Virus record (IMG/VR): IMGVR_UViG_3300042876_000060
Location: 23,524-87,523 of that record
DNA: 64,000 nt
Reading direction: 5' to 3' (one strand)
Origin: a virus
Part shown: piece after piece, positions 16,486 through 25,085 of the stretch
Layout of the letters: the number at the start of each line of letters is the position of its first letter
Position numbering within the stretch: the stretch's first letter is position 1
Notes under the pieces: model-generated
Told to the model about the DNA's origin: nothing
Database searches by the model: none
What the model saw: the letters and a program-made list of their open reading frames with translations, nothing else
Translations under genes and position numbers: made by a program

Positions 16486-17548
16486 ACCATTTGACGTATC
16501 AAAATTTAGAAAAAGCATTACAAAGTCTATTGAAGGACTTAGTATCGGATTTAACGATCCTACTGATTGGATCAGTACAGGCAACTACGCACTGAACTAT
16601 CTTATCAGTGGTGATTTTAACAAGGGTGTTCCCCTAGGTAAGGTTACTGTATTCGCAGGTGAATCAGGCTCTGGTAAGAGTTTCATCTGTTCAGGTAACC
16701 TAGTGCGTCACGCACAAGAGCAAGGCATTTTCGTTGTATTGATTGACAGTGAAAACGCATTGGATGAAGCATGGCTACATGCATTGGGTGTAAGCACCGA
16801 TGACAGCAAGTTGTTGAAACTTAACATGGCTATGATTGATGACGTTGCTAAAACAATTTCAGAATTCGTAAAAGAATACAAGGCACTACCAGAAGAAGAT
16901 CGTCCTAAGGTATTGTTCGTTGTTGACAGTCTTGGTATGTTATTGACACCTACTGACGTTAATCAGTTTGAAGCAGGTGACATGAAGGGTGACATGGGTC
17001 GTAAGCCTAAAGCACTCGCCGCACTTGTTCGTAACTGTGTTAACATGTTCGGTAGTCTAGGCATCGGTATGGTTGCAACTAATCACACTTATGCAAGTCA
17101 AGACATGTTTGATCCTGATGACAAAGTATCAGGCGGTCAAGGTTTCGTTTATGCTTCTAGTATTCTAGTTGCCATGAAGAAACTGAAACTGAAAGAAGAC
17201 GAAGACGGCAACAAGATTAGTGATGTACGTGGTATTCGTGCCGCATGTAAAATCATGAAGACACGTTACGCTAAGCCTTTCGAAAGTGTTCAAGTTAAGA
17301 TTCCTTATGAATCAGGCATGAGTCCATACTCAGGTATGCTTGACATGATTGAGAAGGCTGAACTTGTTAAGAAAGAAGGCAACTCATTGGTCTATACGAC
17401 ACTTGATGGTGAAATCATTAAGAAGTTTCGTAAGGCATGGGAAGCTAACGTTGATGGCTGTCTTGACAAAGTTATGGCCGAATATACTGAAAAATCTAAA
17501 CCTGTGCTAAGTACTGTATCTAACACTGAGGGAGAAGATACAGAATGA
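16478..17548 (+). CDS. uvsX: UvsX recombinase (RecA-like)
   Basis: Strand-exchange protein for recombination-dependent replication. I choose the TTG at 16478 (MAKPFDVSKFRK; GGAG seven bases upstream, start embedded in the previous gene's stop as TTGGCTAA); an in-frame ATG at 16463 would add five residues. 356 aa. Walker A GESGSGKS (about 65-72), Walker B VLFVVDSLGML, the L2-like region after SGGQGF, and MKTRYAKPFE. Acidic tail typical of UvsX. Confidence 0.93.
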   Translation: MAKPFDVSKFRKSITKSIEGLSIGFNDPTDWISTGNYALNYLISGDFNKGVPLGKVTVFAGESGSGKSFICSGNLVRHAQEQGIFVVLIDSENALDEAWLHALGVSTDDSKLLKLNMAMIDDVAKTISEFVKEYKALPEEDRPKVLFVVDSLGMLLTPTDVNQFEAGDMKGDMGRKPKALAALVRNCVNMFGSLGIGMVATNHTYASQDMFDPDDKVSGGQGFVYASSILVAMKKLKLKEDEDGNKISDVRGIRAACKIMKTRYAKPFESVQVKIPYESGMSPYSGMLDMIEKAELVKKEGNSLVYTTLDGEIIKKFRKAWEANVDGCLDKVMAEYTEKSKPVLSTVSNTEGEDTE

Positions 17549-17793
17549 GTTTAGAAATTGTAGCAGAAGTTTGGGAAGCGTTACAGACGCATATTGATTT
17601 TAATGATCGTGGAGATGCAGCCGATACATTGGTAACATACTTGATTGAAAACAACTATGAAGTTGACGATATCAAGAATGCTTTCAATGATAAGGTTATC
17701 AATACAGCATTGAAGGGCTATGCAGAAGAACACTTCCAAGAAGACGACTACGAAGAATACGAAGACGACACCGACGAAGACGAATGGGATTAA
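17545..17793 (+). CDS. Small acidic protein between uvsX and uvsY
   Basis: 82 aa with a helical N-terminal part (LEIVAEVWEALQTHIDF) and a very acidic C-terminus (EDDYEEYEDDTDEDEWD). ATGA overlap with uvsX and direct abutment with the uvsY-like gene. The tail could mimic DNA or contact gp32/UvsX; no direct evidence for this. Conserved position suggests an accessory recombination role. Confidence 0.6.
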   Translation: MSLEIVAEVWEALQTHIDFNDRGDAADTLVTYLIENNYEVDDIKNAFNDKVINTALKGYAEEHFQEDDYEEYEDDTDEDEWD

Positions 17794-18255
17794 ATGACAA
17801 ACTGGTACACTAGAATCACTGCTAATTTAGGAGTGATACCCGATTTCATCAGTCATTACGAATCTGAATTGATTTCGGCGAAGAGTGAAGTTAAGGTTAC
17901 GGGCAATGTTGAAAAGAACATTGCTGCTATCCCAGGAGTAACAGAACACCGTTTCAATCAACTACAAGAGATTGAAGCGGTGCTTCAATATCTGAACATA
18001 CAACTTAGGAAAATTCGCCGAAAACATTTTCAAAAGTATTTAGAAGCGTATAATAGAGCTTTAAGTGATCGCACTGCCGAGAAGTATGTAGATGGTGAAG
18101 ACGAAGTGATTGACATGGAAGTGTTGATTAACGAAGTTGCATTGTTGCGTAACAAATGGTTAGGTGTGATGAAAGGTCTTGAAGCCAAGCAGTGGCAGAT
18201 GGGCCATATTGTTCGTTTACGTACTGCTGGAATGGAAGATATCACAATTGGCTAA
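17794..18255 (+). CDS. uvsY: UvsY-like recombination mediator
   Basis: 153 aa (T4 UvsY is 137). The order of features fits UvsY: helical N-terminus, a basic middle (LRKIRRKHFQKYLEAYNRAL) and a C-terminal helix GLEAKQWQMGHIVRLRTAGM, matching T4 DAIKSRGFAIKHIQDMRAFEAG. It would load UvsX onto gp32-coated ssDNA. Supported by position directly downstream of uvsX. Divergent enough that a profile search should confirm. Confidence 0.65.
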   Translation: MTNWYTRITANLGVIPDFISHYESELISAKSEVKVTGNVEKNIAAIPGVTEHRFNQLQEIEAVLQYLNIQLRKIRRKHFQKYLEAYNRALSDRTAEKYVDGEDEVIDMEVLINEVALLRNKWLGVMKGLEAKQWQMGHIVRLRTAGMEDITIG

Positions 18256-19060
18256 TAACACTCTCTCTCAAATTAAAGGAATCCTTGGTTCAGGATCCAT
18301 CACTAATAACATTACTCTCAGTAACGTTTCTGGTCCTGGACTAACTCTTGGTAATCTTAGTAACCCTTTTGCAAGTATCAGCGTTAGTAGTGATTGGGAC
18401 AACCCAAACATCAAACGTTATGAGGTAATCGAGATAACAGAAGACTTGATTGCATTGAGTGCAACATGGCAACGTTTGCGCAAAGAGGCTAAGATTGACA
18501 ACTCTAAGTATGTAGGTGCAACTAGTATAACTGATAAGGTTTTGTTTGACCACTTGACACCGGAAGATCGTCAACGTGCAGATACTATTCGTGACTACTA
18601 CAGTAAGAAGATTGTAATGTGGAATCTGAAAGGTGTGAATCTTTCTAAGTTCCGCCAAGACATGAGTTCACTGGTTCACAGTGATGGTAAAGTATTCAAA
18701 GACAATATTCGTCCTCTTGCATATCGTTTGCCTGAGTTCTATGACTATGATATCAAGTTTGATGAAATGGTCAGGCAATTCAATCGCACCACTACTCAAC
18801 AAACTAGAAGTGTTCGCAAGACAAAGACATTGACATTGCAAAATGTATTCTTGACTGGCACAAAGTATTCTAAGCGTAAAGAGTTCTGGTTCACTGATGA
18901 AGAAAACAACTTGGTCACATTCACTGTTCAACAAGAAAACATCCTAGTGTCGTTGTTAGAAAAGTATGCACAGACTCCTATCAAGGTTCTTGCAACATAC
19001 AACACAAAATCACGTGATGGCATCGGTTATCTAATTGCCGAGAAGATTGATTTCACTTGA
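18248..19060 (+). CDS. Conserved-looking protein after uvsY
   Basis: 270 aa from a TTG at 18248 (GGAAG upstream; overlaps the uvsY stop in the same TTGGCTAA arrangement as uvsX). Ser/Asn/Gly-rich first 50 residues, then an alpha/beta domain with DHLTPEDRQRADTIRDYYSKKIVMW and a basic RSVRKTKTLTLQ segment. No motif recognised. Its TGA lies inside the -35 box of the next promoter. Confidence 0.6.
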   Translation: MANNTLSQIKGILGSGSITNNITLSNVSGPGLTLGNLSNPFASISVSSDWDNPNIKRYEVIEITEDLIALSATWQRLRKEAKIDNSKYVGATSITDKVLFDHLTPEDRQRADTIRDYYSKKIVMWNLKGVNLSKFRQDMSSLVHSDGKVFKDNIRPLAYRLPEFYDYDIKFDEMVRQFNRTTTQQTRSVRKTKTLTLQNVFLTGTKYSKRKEFWFTDEENNLVTFTVQQENILVSLLEKYAQTPIKVLATYNTKSRDGIGYLIAEKIDFT

Positions 19061-19085
19061 CAATAAATCCTTTCTCTGTTAAACT
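19057..19085 (+). promoter_or_regulatory. Early promoter, 66-aa gene
   Basis: TTGACAATAAAT at 19057-19068; 17 bp spacer; weak -10 TAAACT (19080-19085). First of the promoter series; the -35 contains the upstream stop codon. Confidence 0.7.
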
Positions 19086-19126
19086 GTAATCACAGTAGTT
19101 ATTAACCCCCGAGAAAGGAACTCAAG

Positions 19127-19327
19127 ATGGCACAGATTAATCGTCCCGTTGGTTATAGGGTAGACCTCATTGAATATGAACGTGGTTGGGGTAGCAAAAT
19201 AGATGAAACCATCTACTTTGATAACGAAGAAGAAGCCCGTCAGTATTGCAAGGACTTCAACAGCAAGAACACTGCAAAGGAAGTTCCTGATTGGTACATG
19301 ATCGCTGACTACCGCGGTAGAATCTAA
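19127..19327 (+). CDS. Small early protein, 66 aa
   Basis: Soluble, with YFDNEEEARQYCKDFNSKNT and VPDWYMIADYRG. This EEA..YC..FNS.NT...VPDWYM pattern recurs in small proteins of many phages that are expressed early; none has a firm function to my knowledge. Single-gene unit with its own promoter and terminator. Confidence 0.7.
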   Translation: MAQINRPVGYRVDLIEYERGWGSKIDETIYFDNEEEARQYCKDFNSKNTAKEVPDWYMIADYRGRI

Positions 19328-19339
19328 AGTACTCATTTT

Positions 19340-19367
19340 AAAGCCCCGATAAAAAGGGGCTTTTTTT
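19340..19367 (+). terminator. Intrinsic terminator
   Basis: AAAGCCCC (19340-19347) pairs with GGGGCTTT (19356-19363), followed by a T-run. Separates two early units. Confidence 0.85.
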
Positions 19368-19368
19368 C

Positions 19369-19397
19369 TTGACAATAAATCAGTTTGGGCATATAAT
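19369..19397 (+). promoter_or_regulatory. Early promoter, 71-aa gene
   Basis: TTGACAATAAAT, 17 bp spacer ending TTGGGCA, TATAAT (19392-19397). Followed by the shared initial transcribed sequence TAGATTGATTAAAGGA. Confidence 0.9.
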
Positions 19398-19427
19398 ACA
19401 TGTATAGATTGATTAAAGGACTCGAAG

Positions 19428-19643
19428 ATGGCTAACTACTCAATGTACACAGGTTTCGGTAATGATGCAGTTGACGCAATCGTGCGTAGTGCTAAAATAC
19501 TCAAAATGGATTGGCCTCAAGTTCTTGCTGAACTCCGTAGTTTGGCTGAGCGTTTTCCTGAAGACTTTGGCGAAGCTACTGATACCGCAGTCCGTGAGTG
19601 TGTTTACATCAAACTTGGTTTTGATACCCCTTTCTATATTTGA
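19428..19643 (+). CDS. Small early protein, 71 aa
   Basis: Helical by composition: AVDAIVRSAKILKMDWPQVLAE then LRSLAERFPEDFGEATDTAV. Alone behind a strong early promoter; its TGA forms part of the next -35 box. No recognised family. Early expression and size suggest a host-interaction role, which is inference. Confidence 0.65.
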   Translation: MANYSMYTGFGNDAVDAIVRSAKILKMDWPQVLAELRSLAERFPEDFGEATDTAVRECVYIKLGFDTPFYI

Positions 19644-19668
19644 CAATAAATTGTTTTGGGTATATAAT
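19640..19668 (+). promoter_or_regulatory. Early promoter, 160-aa gene
   Basis: TTGACAATAAAT, 17 bp spacer, TATAAT (19663-19668), then ATCTTAGACAGTCAA leader. The preceding stop codon is inside the -35. Confidence 0.9.
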
Positions 19669-19700
19669 AGAATCTTAGACAGTCAAGACAAGGAAACAAA

Positions 19701-20183
19701 ATGAGCCGAATTCGTATTCATCGTTACAAAGTACTTTCTGGTCCTATGAAGGGTCTGGTTGGTGAGGGCATTCAGATTGGTTTTCAAGATTACCCTGAAC
19801 AGTTTGTAAAAGAGGGTTGGGACAGTCACACAATCGTTGCCAAGATTAGTGGCAAATACGAAGGCATCTGGATGCTTGAACAGAATGAGCGTGTTCAACG
19901 CAATGACTACCGCAACACCGTTATCTCCGAAGAAGGTGTGTCTTACGGAGATGACTACATGGATATGTGCGTCCCGTTTGATCGTTTCAACAAAGAGATT
20001 TTTGTCGGCGACACTATCTATATCTCCTCTAAAAACGAAGTGATTCCATGTGTCGTTGAAAAGATTGACAAGAAGCCCTTTCAAGCAAGTTACGGTATCA
20101 TGAACCGCAAACTGACCGTGCGTCCAACTGAAGGTGGCACTGCAAAGACAATCAACGATCCTCGCTCTACTGTTAAGGCTTAA
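19701..20183 (+). CDS. Early protein, 160 aa
   Basis: Opens with RIRIHRYKVLSGPMKGLVGE, which resembles a KOW/SH3-like barrel start, and has beta-rich segments DTIYISSKNEVIPCVVEKI and a basic C-terminus. No catalytic motif seen. Ribosome site AAGGAAA. Followed at once by the 96-aa gene, so the two form an operon. Function unknown. Confidence 0.65.
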   Translation: MSRIRIHRYKVLSGPMKGLVGEGIQIGFQDYPEQFVKEGWDSHTIVAKISGKYEGIWMLEQNERVQRNDYRNTVISEEGVSYGDDYMDMCVPFDRFNKEIFVGDTIYISSKNEVIPCVVEKIDKKPFQASYGIMNRKLTVRPTEGGTAKTINDPRSTVKA

Positions 20184-20184
20184 T

Positions 20185-20475
20185 ATGACTGAGAACGAAA
20201 ACTTCCTGGTATCTATCGGCTTCACTCAAGAGGAGTTCATGGGTAAATTGTGGTGGGTTGATCCTTTCTTTTCAGAGAGTGACCAATACCGTTATGTGTT
20301 TCCAGTTGAAGGCGATTATACTGTGCAAGATAAATCCATTGAATGGATTATGAAAGCAATCAAGGCTAATGTATCCAATCAAGCCCGCACTAGGGTTGAG
20401 CGAGAAGTTAAAGAGCGAGTGGCCCAAGAGGTTGAGAAAGCACTTAAAAAAGTAATAAAATCGTTTCTAAAATAA
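20185..20475 (+). CDS. Early protein, 96 aa
   Basis: Start at 20185, one base after the previous stop. N-terminal TENENFLVSIGFTQEEF, an aromatic middle, and a long charged helix (RVEREVKERVAQEVEKALKK) at the C-terminus, a likely coiled coil. No family recognised. Confidence 0.65.
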   Translation: MTENENFLVSIGFTQEEFMGKLWWVDPFFSESDQYRYVFPVEGDYTVQDKSIEWIMKAIKANVSNQARTRVEREVKERVAQEVEKALKKVIKSFLK

Positions 20476-20488
20476 TTTCACCCAAAAT

Positions 20489-20517
20489 TTGACAATAAAT
20501 CACTTTGGGTATATAAT
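20489..20517 (+). promoter_or_regulatory. Early promoter, 57-aa gene
   Basis: TTGACAATAAAT, 17 bp spacer, TATAAT (20512-20517), then the ATCTTAGACAGTCAA leader also found at 19.67 kb. Confidence 0.9.
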
Positions 20518-20549
20518 AGAATCTTAGACAGTCAACTAAAGGACAGTAA

Positions 20550-20723
20550 ATGGATCAAGATATCAAAGCTGACATTTCCAAGATTCAACAAGCTATTTGG
20601 AAACTTGAACAAGCGGTAGAACTTTTGAATCAAGTTGACGGTATGGACCGTTACTGTGATACCATGTGCGCCGAGATTGATGCACTGACACAGGAAATGG
20701 CAGAACTTCACTCTATTGGTTGA
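20550..20723 (+). CDS. Coiled-coil early peptide, 57 aa
   Basis: ATG at 20550 preceded by AAAGGA. A single amphipathic helix is likely (DISKIQQAIWKLEQAVELL), with two cysteines in YCDTMCAE. Ends in a TGA that is part of the next -35 box. Its promoter, ribosome site and coding bias support it as a real gene. Function unknown. Confidence 0.65.
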   Translation: MDQDIKADISKIQQAIWKLEQAVELLNQVDGMDRYCDTMCAEIDALTQEMAELHSIG

Positions 20724-20748
20724 CAATAAATCCAAACTCTGATACAAT
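20720..20748 (+). promoter_or_regulatory. Early promoter of rIIA-rIIB
   Basis: TTGACAATAAAT, 17 bp spacer, TACAAT (20743-20748). Contains the stop of the 57-aa gene. Confidence 0.88.
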
Positions 20749-20781
20749 ACTTGTATTGACACTGAAACACAGGAACTTTAA

Positions 20782-22947
20782 ATGATTATCAATGCTGCTC
20801 CCCAAAACGAAGCAATCATGTCTAACGTAGGCGAGATTGGTGAGTTTCGCATTCGCAATAGTGCGAAGGCTTTCAACATTCTTTCCTCAGGTCTCTATGC
20901 AAACAAAGTCCGAGCAATCATCCGAGAATTGTCCTGCAACGCTGTGGACTCACATACGGCAGCTGGCAAGCAAGACACCCCCTTTGACGTTCACTTGCCC
21001 AACAGTCTCGAACCCTGGTTCTCGATCCGTGACTACGGAACAGGTCTTTCTGCGGACCAAGTCACAAACATCTACACCACTTACTTTGAAAGTACTAAAA
21101 CAGCGAGTAACGAATTCATCGGTGCACTTGGTCTGGGATCTAAAAGCCCGTTCTCTTACACTGACAACTTCACCGTTACCGCGATTAAAGACGGCATTAA
21201 AGGTATTTACACAGCCTTCATCAACGAACAAGGTGTTCCATCTATCGCAAAAATGATGGATGAACAAACTACTGAGCCAGCAGGTGTTGAGGTTCGTTTT
21301 GCAGTTGAGGAACGTTACGACTTTAGCAAGTTCCGTGACGAGGCTCGATATGTTTACGAATATTTCAAACTGCGTCCAGTAGTCTCTGGTAACAGTGATT
21401 TCAAATTCAAAGATCCTTCTTACAAAGAAATGAACATCATCCCTGGTGTTCACTACTCTGACAACAACCATAGCTATGCTATCATGGGTAACATCAAGTA
21501 TCCATTGACTGACATTCCTAGTGCTGAAAAGTCACTCGGTGGTTTGCAAGGTCTGTTGCACTGCGGTCTGGTCATGGAGTTCAACATCGGTGAACTTGAC
21601 TTCCAAGCATCACGTGAAGGTCTGAGCTACATCCCACAAACTGTCAACGCTATCAAAACTAAGTTGGAGCAGTTGAACGCACAATTGGCAACTCACATTG
21701 CACAAGAGGCTGACAAGATCACCAACTTGTGGGAACGTGCTGGTTACTTGGAAAAGCGTTTTCAGGAACACCTGTTCAATCAGGCTGTGGTTAAGTACGT
21801 GACTGACACTAAGTTTGAATTGTACACGCCTCAACTCAATCGTTGGAATGCGATGAAACAATTCAAGTTTGAAGTCAAGGACTTGGCTAAAGACTACAAC
21901 ATGGTGATTCGTGGCTTTTCTAAGAGCCGCAGTTACAACGTGTGTTCTACACTCAAGCCTACTCATTCTTACACAACGGTCGCGAACAACAACGTGTTCA
22001 CTGACGAATGGGAAATTCGCGTAAGTGATGACGTTTACTTTGTTGTTAACGATACTAAAGTTGGTGCTACTGAACGTGCAAAGTTTCACTGGAAGAACAG
22101 TACCGATGCTAACAAAAGCAAGAGTCACAATTCCAATGTGTATGTGATTGAGGCTGCTGATAAGTCTAAGCCAATGCTGACTAATGCATTCTTCAAGGCA
22201 TTATCTACTCCTCCCGAAGACAAGATTCTGAAGGCTAGTTCTTTGCTCGAAAAAGAACGTGCAAGCGGTATCGGTCAGAACGTTACTATCATGCGATTGG
22301 AAGAAGGTCGTAATCGTAGCTGGCGTGATCGCGGTGAAATGGTTTGGCGTGATGGTGGCAAGGCTTCTAGCTTTGACGCTAAACAAACTTACTACTACTT
22401 GCCTCTGAGTGGTTACAAGAACCTCGGTATTGTTGAGGATGTCAAGCAATTGGAGATTCACTTGCGTAAAGCAGGTATCTACACTCAAGACATTTACGGC
22501 GTGCGTAAAGGTGACATTGAAGCTATCAAGGCTCAAAAGAACTGGGTTAACCTTGACGAACACGTTAAGGGTAAGCTGGCTAAGTTGGGTCAGGCAGATG
22601 TGATGGGTTTGGTCAAACAAAGTATTGACTGGAAAGAACTCTTCCAGTATAATGCTACTAAACACATTGCAAACAAATCTAGTCCTTACATGGTGTTGTT
22701 CAACACTTTCAAGGATGTGAAAGAATCTGACCAATCATTGCGTCAGAGTTTGGAATGGTTGTGCCGACAGTACAAAGTTGCAACATCGACAAATGTTGAT
22801 CCAGCAAGTTTGATTGATAAGTACAACAAAGAAGTTGAAGCAATTTTTAAGCGTTACCCGCTTATCAAAGGCATCAGCAAATACAGCACTGAAGGTGCTG
22901 ACTTGGCAGAGTATATTAATTTGATCGACCAGACTAAAGGAGTCTAA
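20782..22947 (+). CDS. rIIA: RIIA-like membrane-integrity/lysis-inhibition protein
   Basis: 721 aa, close to T4 rIIA (725). N-terminal GHKL-type ATPase fold: IIRELSCNAVDSH (N-box, about 46-58), IRDYGTGLS (G1, about 76-84), GLGSKSPFS (G2). In T4, RIIA with RIIB is membrane-associated, needed for growth in lambda lysogens carrying rex, and affects lysis inhibition. Immediate coupling to rIIB (two-base gap) supports the call. Early promoter, GGAA-type ribosome site. Confidence 0.88.
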   Translation: MIINAAPQNEAIMSNVGEIGEFRIRNSAKAFNILSSGLYANKVRAIIRELSCNAVDSHTAAGKQDTPFDVHLPNSLEPWFSIRDYGTGLSADQVTNIYTTYFESTKTASNEFIGALGLGSKSPFSYTDNFTVTAIKDGIKGIYTAFINEQGVPSIAKMMDEQTTEPAGVEVRFAVEERYDFSKFRDEARYVYEYFKLRPVVSGNSDFKFKDPSYKEMNIIPGVHYSDNNHSYAIMGNIKYPLTDIPSAEKSLGGLQGLLHCGLVMEFNIGELDFQASREGLSYIPQTVNAIKTKLEQLNAQLATHIAQEADKITNLWERAGYLEKRFQEHLFNQAVVKYVTDTKFELYTPQLNRWNAMKQFKFEVKDLAKDYNMVIRGFSKSRSYNVCSTLKPTHSYTTVANNNVFTDEWEIRVSDDVYFVVNDTKVGATERAKFHWKNSTDANKSKSHNSNVYVIEAADKSKPMLTNAFFKALSTPPEDKILKASSLLEKERASGIGQNVTIMRLEEGRNRSWRDRGEMVWRDGGKASSFDAKQTYYYLPLSGYKNLGIVEDVKQLEIHLRKAGIYTQDIYGVRKGDIEAIKAQKNWVNLDEHVKGKLAKLGQADVMGLVKQSIDWKELFQYNATKHIANKSSPYMVLFNTFKDVKESDQSLRQSLEWLCRQYKVATSTNVDPASLIDKYNKEVEAIFKRYPLIKGISKYSTEGADLAEYINLIDQTKGV

Positions 22948-22949
22948 AA

Positions 22950-23996
22950 ATGAGCTATCCGTTTATCATGCAGGGCAACAGCATCACAGTTGTTATTGGT
23001 TCTAAGCCCCACACTATTTCTAAATCACACATCACTTTCCAGAAAGTGTTGGACGCTATCAAGGCCCAAGATTGGGCTTTGGTTAAAGACATTATCGAAC
23101 CAGTCAAGGTTGTTCTCAACTATGGCAAAGGTAACGTGAGTGTCAAGGGCGAGGAACTGTTCTGGAAAGGCAAGCCAATGCACAATGCATTGACTAGCCG
23201 AATGATTGCAATGTTGCAAGAAGGCTTCCCTGTTGAACCTCTGGTCAACTTCATGGAAAACTTGATGACTAACCCATCTAAGCGGGCTGTCACTGAGTTG
23301 TATGGCTTCTTGGAAAAGAACAGTTTGCCAATCACTCCCGATGGTCATTTCTTGGCTTACAAGAAAGTTCGTAACGACTACTTGGACATTCACAGTGGCA
23401 CTATGGACAACAGTGTTGGCAAAGTTGTTGAAATGGAACGCAACGAAGTTGATGACAACAAGGATCAAACTTGTTCTACTGGTTTGCACTTCTGTTCACA
23501 AGATTATCTGCCACACTTTGGCAATGGTTACGATAGCCGTGTTGTTATCGTGAAGATCAACCCAGCAGATGTGGTCTCTATCCCTAGTGACTACAACAAC
23601 GCTAAAGGTCGTGCATGTCGTTATGAAGTTGTCGGTGAAATCGGCAACGACGGTGACAAGATTGACAATGCTTTCAACAAGCCTGTTCAAGCTAACGCCA
23701 GTAACAACATTGCTAAGCCAGTCGTCACTGCTGACCCTGAGTTTGTGAAGCGTTGGAATGAAACACAAAATGTTTCAACTGGTCCAAAGCAAGGTTCTAC
23801 TGAATTCTATCGTGGTTACACTGATGGTTACGACGGCAAAGAGTTTTCTCCTAGCACTCGTTCTAACCTTGACTATGAAGAAGGCTTTGAAAAGGGTGAC
23901 AATGATAGTGAATTGGGTCTCAGCCCTCGCTATCAGTATGTCACTAAGCAAGCGGCTCCAAAAGCAACTGGTGCTTGGCCCTTCCCTAATCAGTAA
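22950..23996 (+). CDS. rIIB: RIIB-like protein
   Basis: 348 aa (T4 rIIB is 312). Recognised by the layout and by LYGFLEKNSLPITPDGHFLAYKKVRNDY (about 112-139), the CSTGLHFCS.DYLPHF segment and RVVIVKINPADVVSIPSDY, all typical of RIIB. The C-terminus adds a GYTDGYDG... Gly/Asp/Tyr-rich tail. Ribosome site AAAGGAG just inside the rIIA end; strong terminator follows. Acts with RIIA. Confidence 0.9.
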   Translation: MSYPFIMQGNSITVVIGSKPHTISKSHITFQKVLDAIKAQDWALVKDIIEPVKVVLNYGKGNVSVKGEELFWKGKPMHNALTSRMIAMLQEGFPVEPLVNFMENLMTNPSKRAVTELYGFLEKNSLPITPDGHFLAYKKVRNDYLDIHSGTMDNSVGKVVEMERNEVDDNKDQTCSTGLHFCSQDYLPHFGNGYDSRVVIVKINPADVVSIPSDYNNAKGRACRYEVVGEIGNDGDKIDNAFNKPVQANASNNIAKPVVTADPEFVKRWNETQNVSTGPKQGSTEFYRGYTDGYDGKEFSPSTRSNLDYEEGFEKGDNDSELGLSPRYQYVTKQAAPKATGAWPFPNQ

Positions 23997-24011
23997 TAGT
24001 TACTGACTTAA

Positions 24012-24038
24012 AAAAGAGTACGAAAGTACTCTTTTTTT
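24012..24038 (+). terminator. Intrinsic terminator after rIIB
   Basis: AAAAGAGTAC-GAAA-GTACTCTTTT with further Ts to 24038; ten perfect pairs and a GNRA loop. Confidence 0.92.
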
Positions 24039-24050
24039 ATGGCTAAAAAT

Positions 24051-24079
24051 TTGACAATAAATGGGCAAAGTGATATACT
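24051..24079 (+). promoter_or_regulatory. Early promoter, 124-aa gene
   Basis: TTGACAATAAAT, 17 bp spacer, TATACT (24074-24079). The 32 bases from 24074 to 24105 are identical to 32932-32963. Confidence 0.88.
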
Positions 24080-24109
24080 ATGTCTATAGATTGATTAAAG
24101 GAGTTGAAG

Positions 24110-24484
24110 ATGGCACGTGAAACAGTAGCACAGCGTAATGCACGATACGCCCAAGAGCGTGAGACATACCTCGCAAATCAAGTTGCCGAGTATCCTCAGC
24201 GTTTGATGAATGTTCTGGCACGTGCTACCAACGCATACTTTGAACTCAGTGTGGTCGATAACAAGTTTCAAGTTCAACCCCGCGATAGTTATGCCCGCAC
24301 CGTGACGTTGGCATACGCACACAGTCCTAATAGCCAAGCGCAATTAGAATCGTTGGAATCAGAGTTGGATCACTATGAAGCAGAACTCGCCGAACGCAAG
24401 CGTGTGGCAGAAGTTAAGAAGGAAGCATTGCGTAAGGTCAATGAATTACTGACTGCCGAAGAACGTGAATTGTTGAATCTGTGA
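24110..24484 (+). CDS. Coiled-coil early protein, 124 aa
   Basis: Start at the ATG at 24110 after AAAGGAG. Basic N-terminal helix (RETVAQRNARYAQERETY), a short central strand region, then a long charged helix (LESLESELDHYEAELAERKR..) likely forming a coiled coil. Function unknown. Joined to the next gene by a TGATG overlap. Confidence 0.65.
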   Translation: MARETVAQRNARYAQERETYLANQVAEYPQRLMNVLARATNAYFELSVVDNKFQVQPRDSYARTVTLAYAHSPNSQAQLESLESELDHYEAELAERKRVAEVKKEALRKVNELLTAEERELLNL

Positions 24485-24678
24485 TGTACACAAAAATGAC
24501 TACTTACGAACGCATTGCCGAAAAACTACTGAAGGGTCAGCCCAAAGCAAAGCCCTTTGGCCGTATGGAAGAAGGCGGAAGGTTTTGGACAGGAACGAAG
24601 AGCCTACACCGGACAAAACAGTCAAGACTTTGGCGACTTTTTTGGAGATTAAAGCAAAATCGCTTGCCCAAAAGTTGA
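24484..24678 (+). CDS. Small basic protein, 64 aa
   Basis: TGATG coupling to the previous gene. Begins YTKMTTYERIAEKLLKGQPKA; the second half is Arg/Trp-rich (LHRTKQSRLWRLFWRLKQNR), suggesting nucleic-acid or membrane contact. Stop codon lies in the next -35 box, which supports the annotated end. Function unknown. Confidence 0.55.
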   Translation: MYTKMTTYERIAEKLLKGQPKAKPFGRMEEGGRFWTGTKSLHRTKQSRLWRLFWRLKQNRLPKS

Positions 24679-24703
24679 CATTTAATCAGTTTGGTTGTAT
24701 AAT
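24675..24703 (+). promoter_or_regulatory. Early promoter, 96-aa membrane protein
   Basis: TTGACA, variant TTTAAT in place of ATAAAT, 17 bp spacer, TATAAT (24698-24703), ACATAGACAG leader. Contains the upstream stop. Confidence 0.85.
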
Positions 24704-24736
24704 AGATACATAGACAGCAACAAACAGGAGTTAATA

Positions 24737-25027
24737 ATGGAAATGATCGTAGCATATTTGGTAGGTGTTGTGGTGATGGCAAGCATGTTCGCAGTTCGTG
24801 CTCCGCATGAAGAACTCCGCGTAGTTCTGACTCTCAGCGTGTTTTGGCCTATCAGCATCGTACTGATCGCATTCATGTTCCTGTTGGCGGTAGTGGGTTG
24901 GGACTTGGATGTCGCAGAAGGCACTAAGATGTTCGGCTTCCGTCGTCCAACTAATGCGAAAGTACGCGGTTTTGCCATCACATTGTTTGGTACAGAAATT
25001 CAGTTCTACTCTATGAAAAAGGATTGA
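24737..25027 (+). CDS. Two-span membrane protein, 96 aa
   Basis: ATG at 24737 after CAGGAG. Hydrophobic segments at about 4-20 (IVAYLVGVVVMASMFAV) and 30-52 (LTLSVFWPISIVLIAFMFLL) make it an inner-membrane protein, with a basic cytoplasmic-type tail. Early expression suggests superinfection exclusion or envelope modulation; no family match recognised. Confidence 0.65.
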   Translation: MEMIVAYLVGVVVMASMFAVRAPHEELRVVLTLSVFWPISIVLIAFMFLLAVVGWDLDVAEGTKMFGFRRPTNAKVRGFAITLFGTEIQFYSMKKD

Positions 25028-25052
25028 CAATAAATCGTTTTGGGCATATAAT
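25024..25052 (+). promoter_or_regulatory. Early promoter, 80-aa gene
   Basis: TTGACAATAAAT, CGTTTTGGGCA, TATAAT (25047-25052), CATAGACAG leader. Contains the upstream stop. Confidence 0.92.
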
Positions 25053-25085
25053 AGACTCATAGACAGTAAAGAACAGGAGTTGAAA

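Noticed and set aside
21610-22734. Long minus-strand open frames opposite rIIA
   Set aside because: Products are V/F/L/C-rich as expected from the reverse complement of a coding strand; rIIA motifs on the plus strand are decisive.
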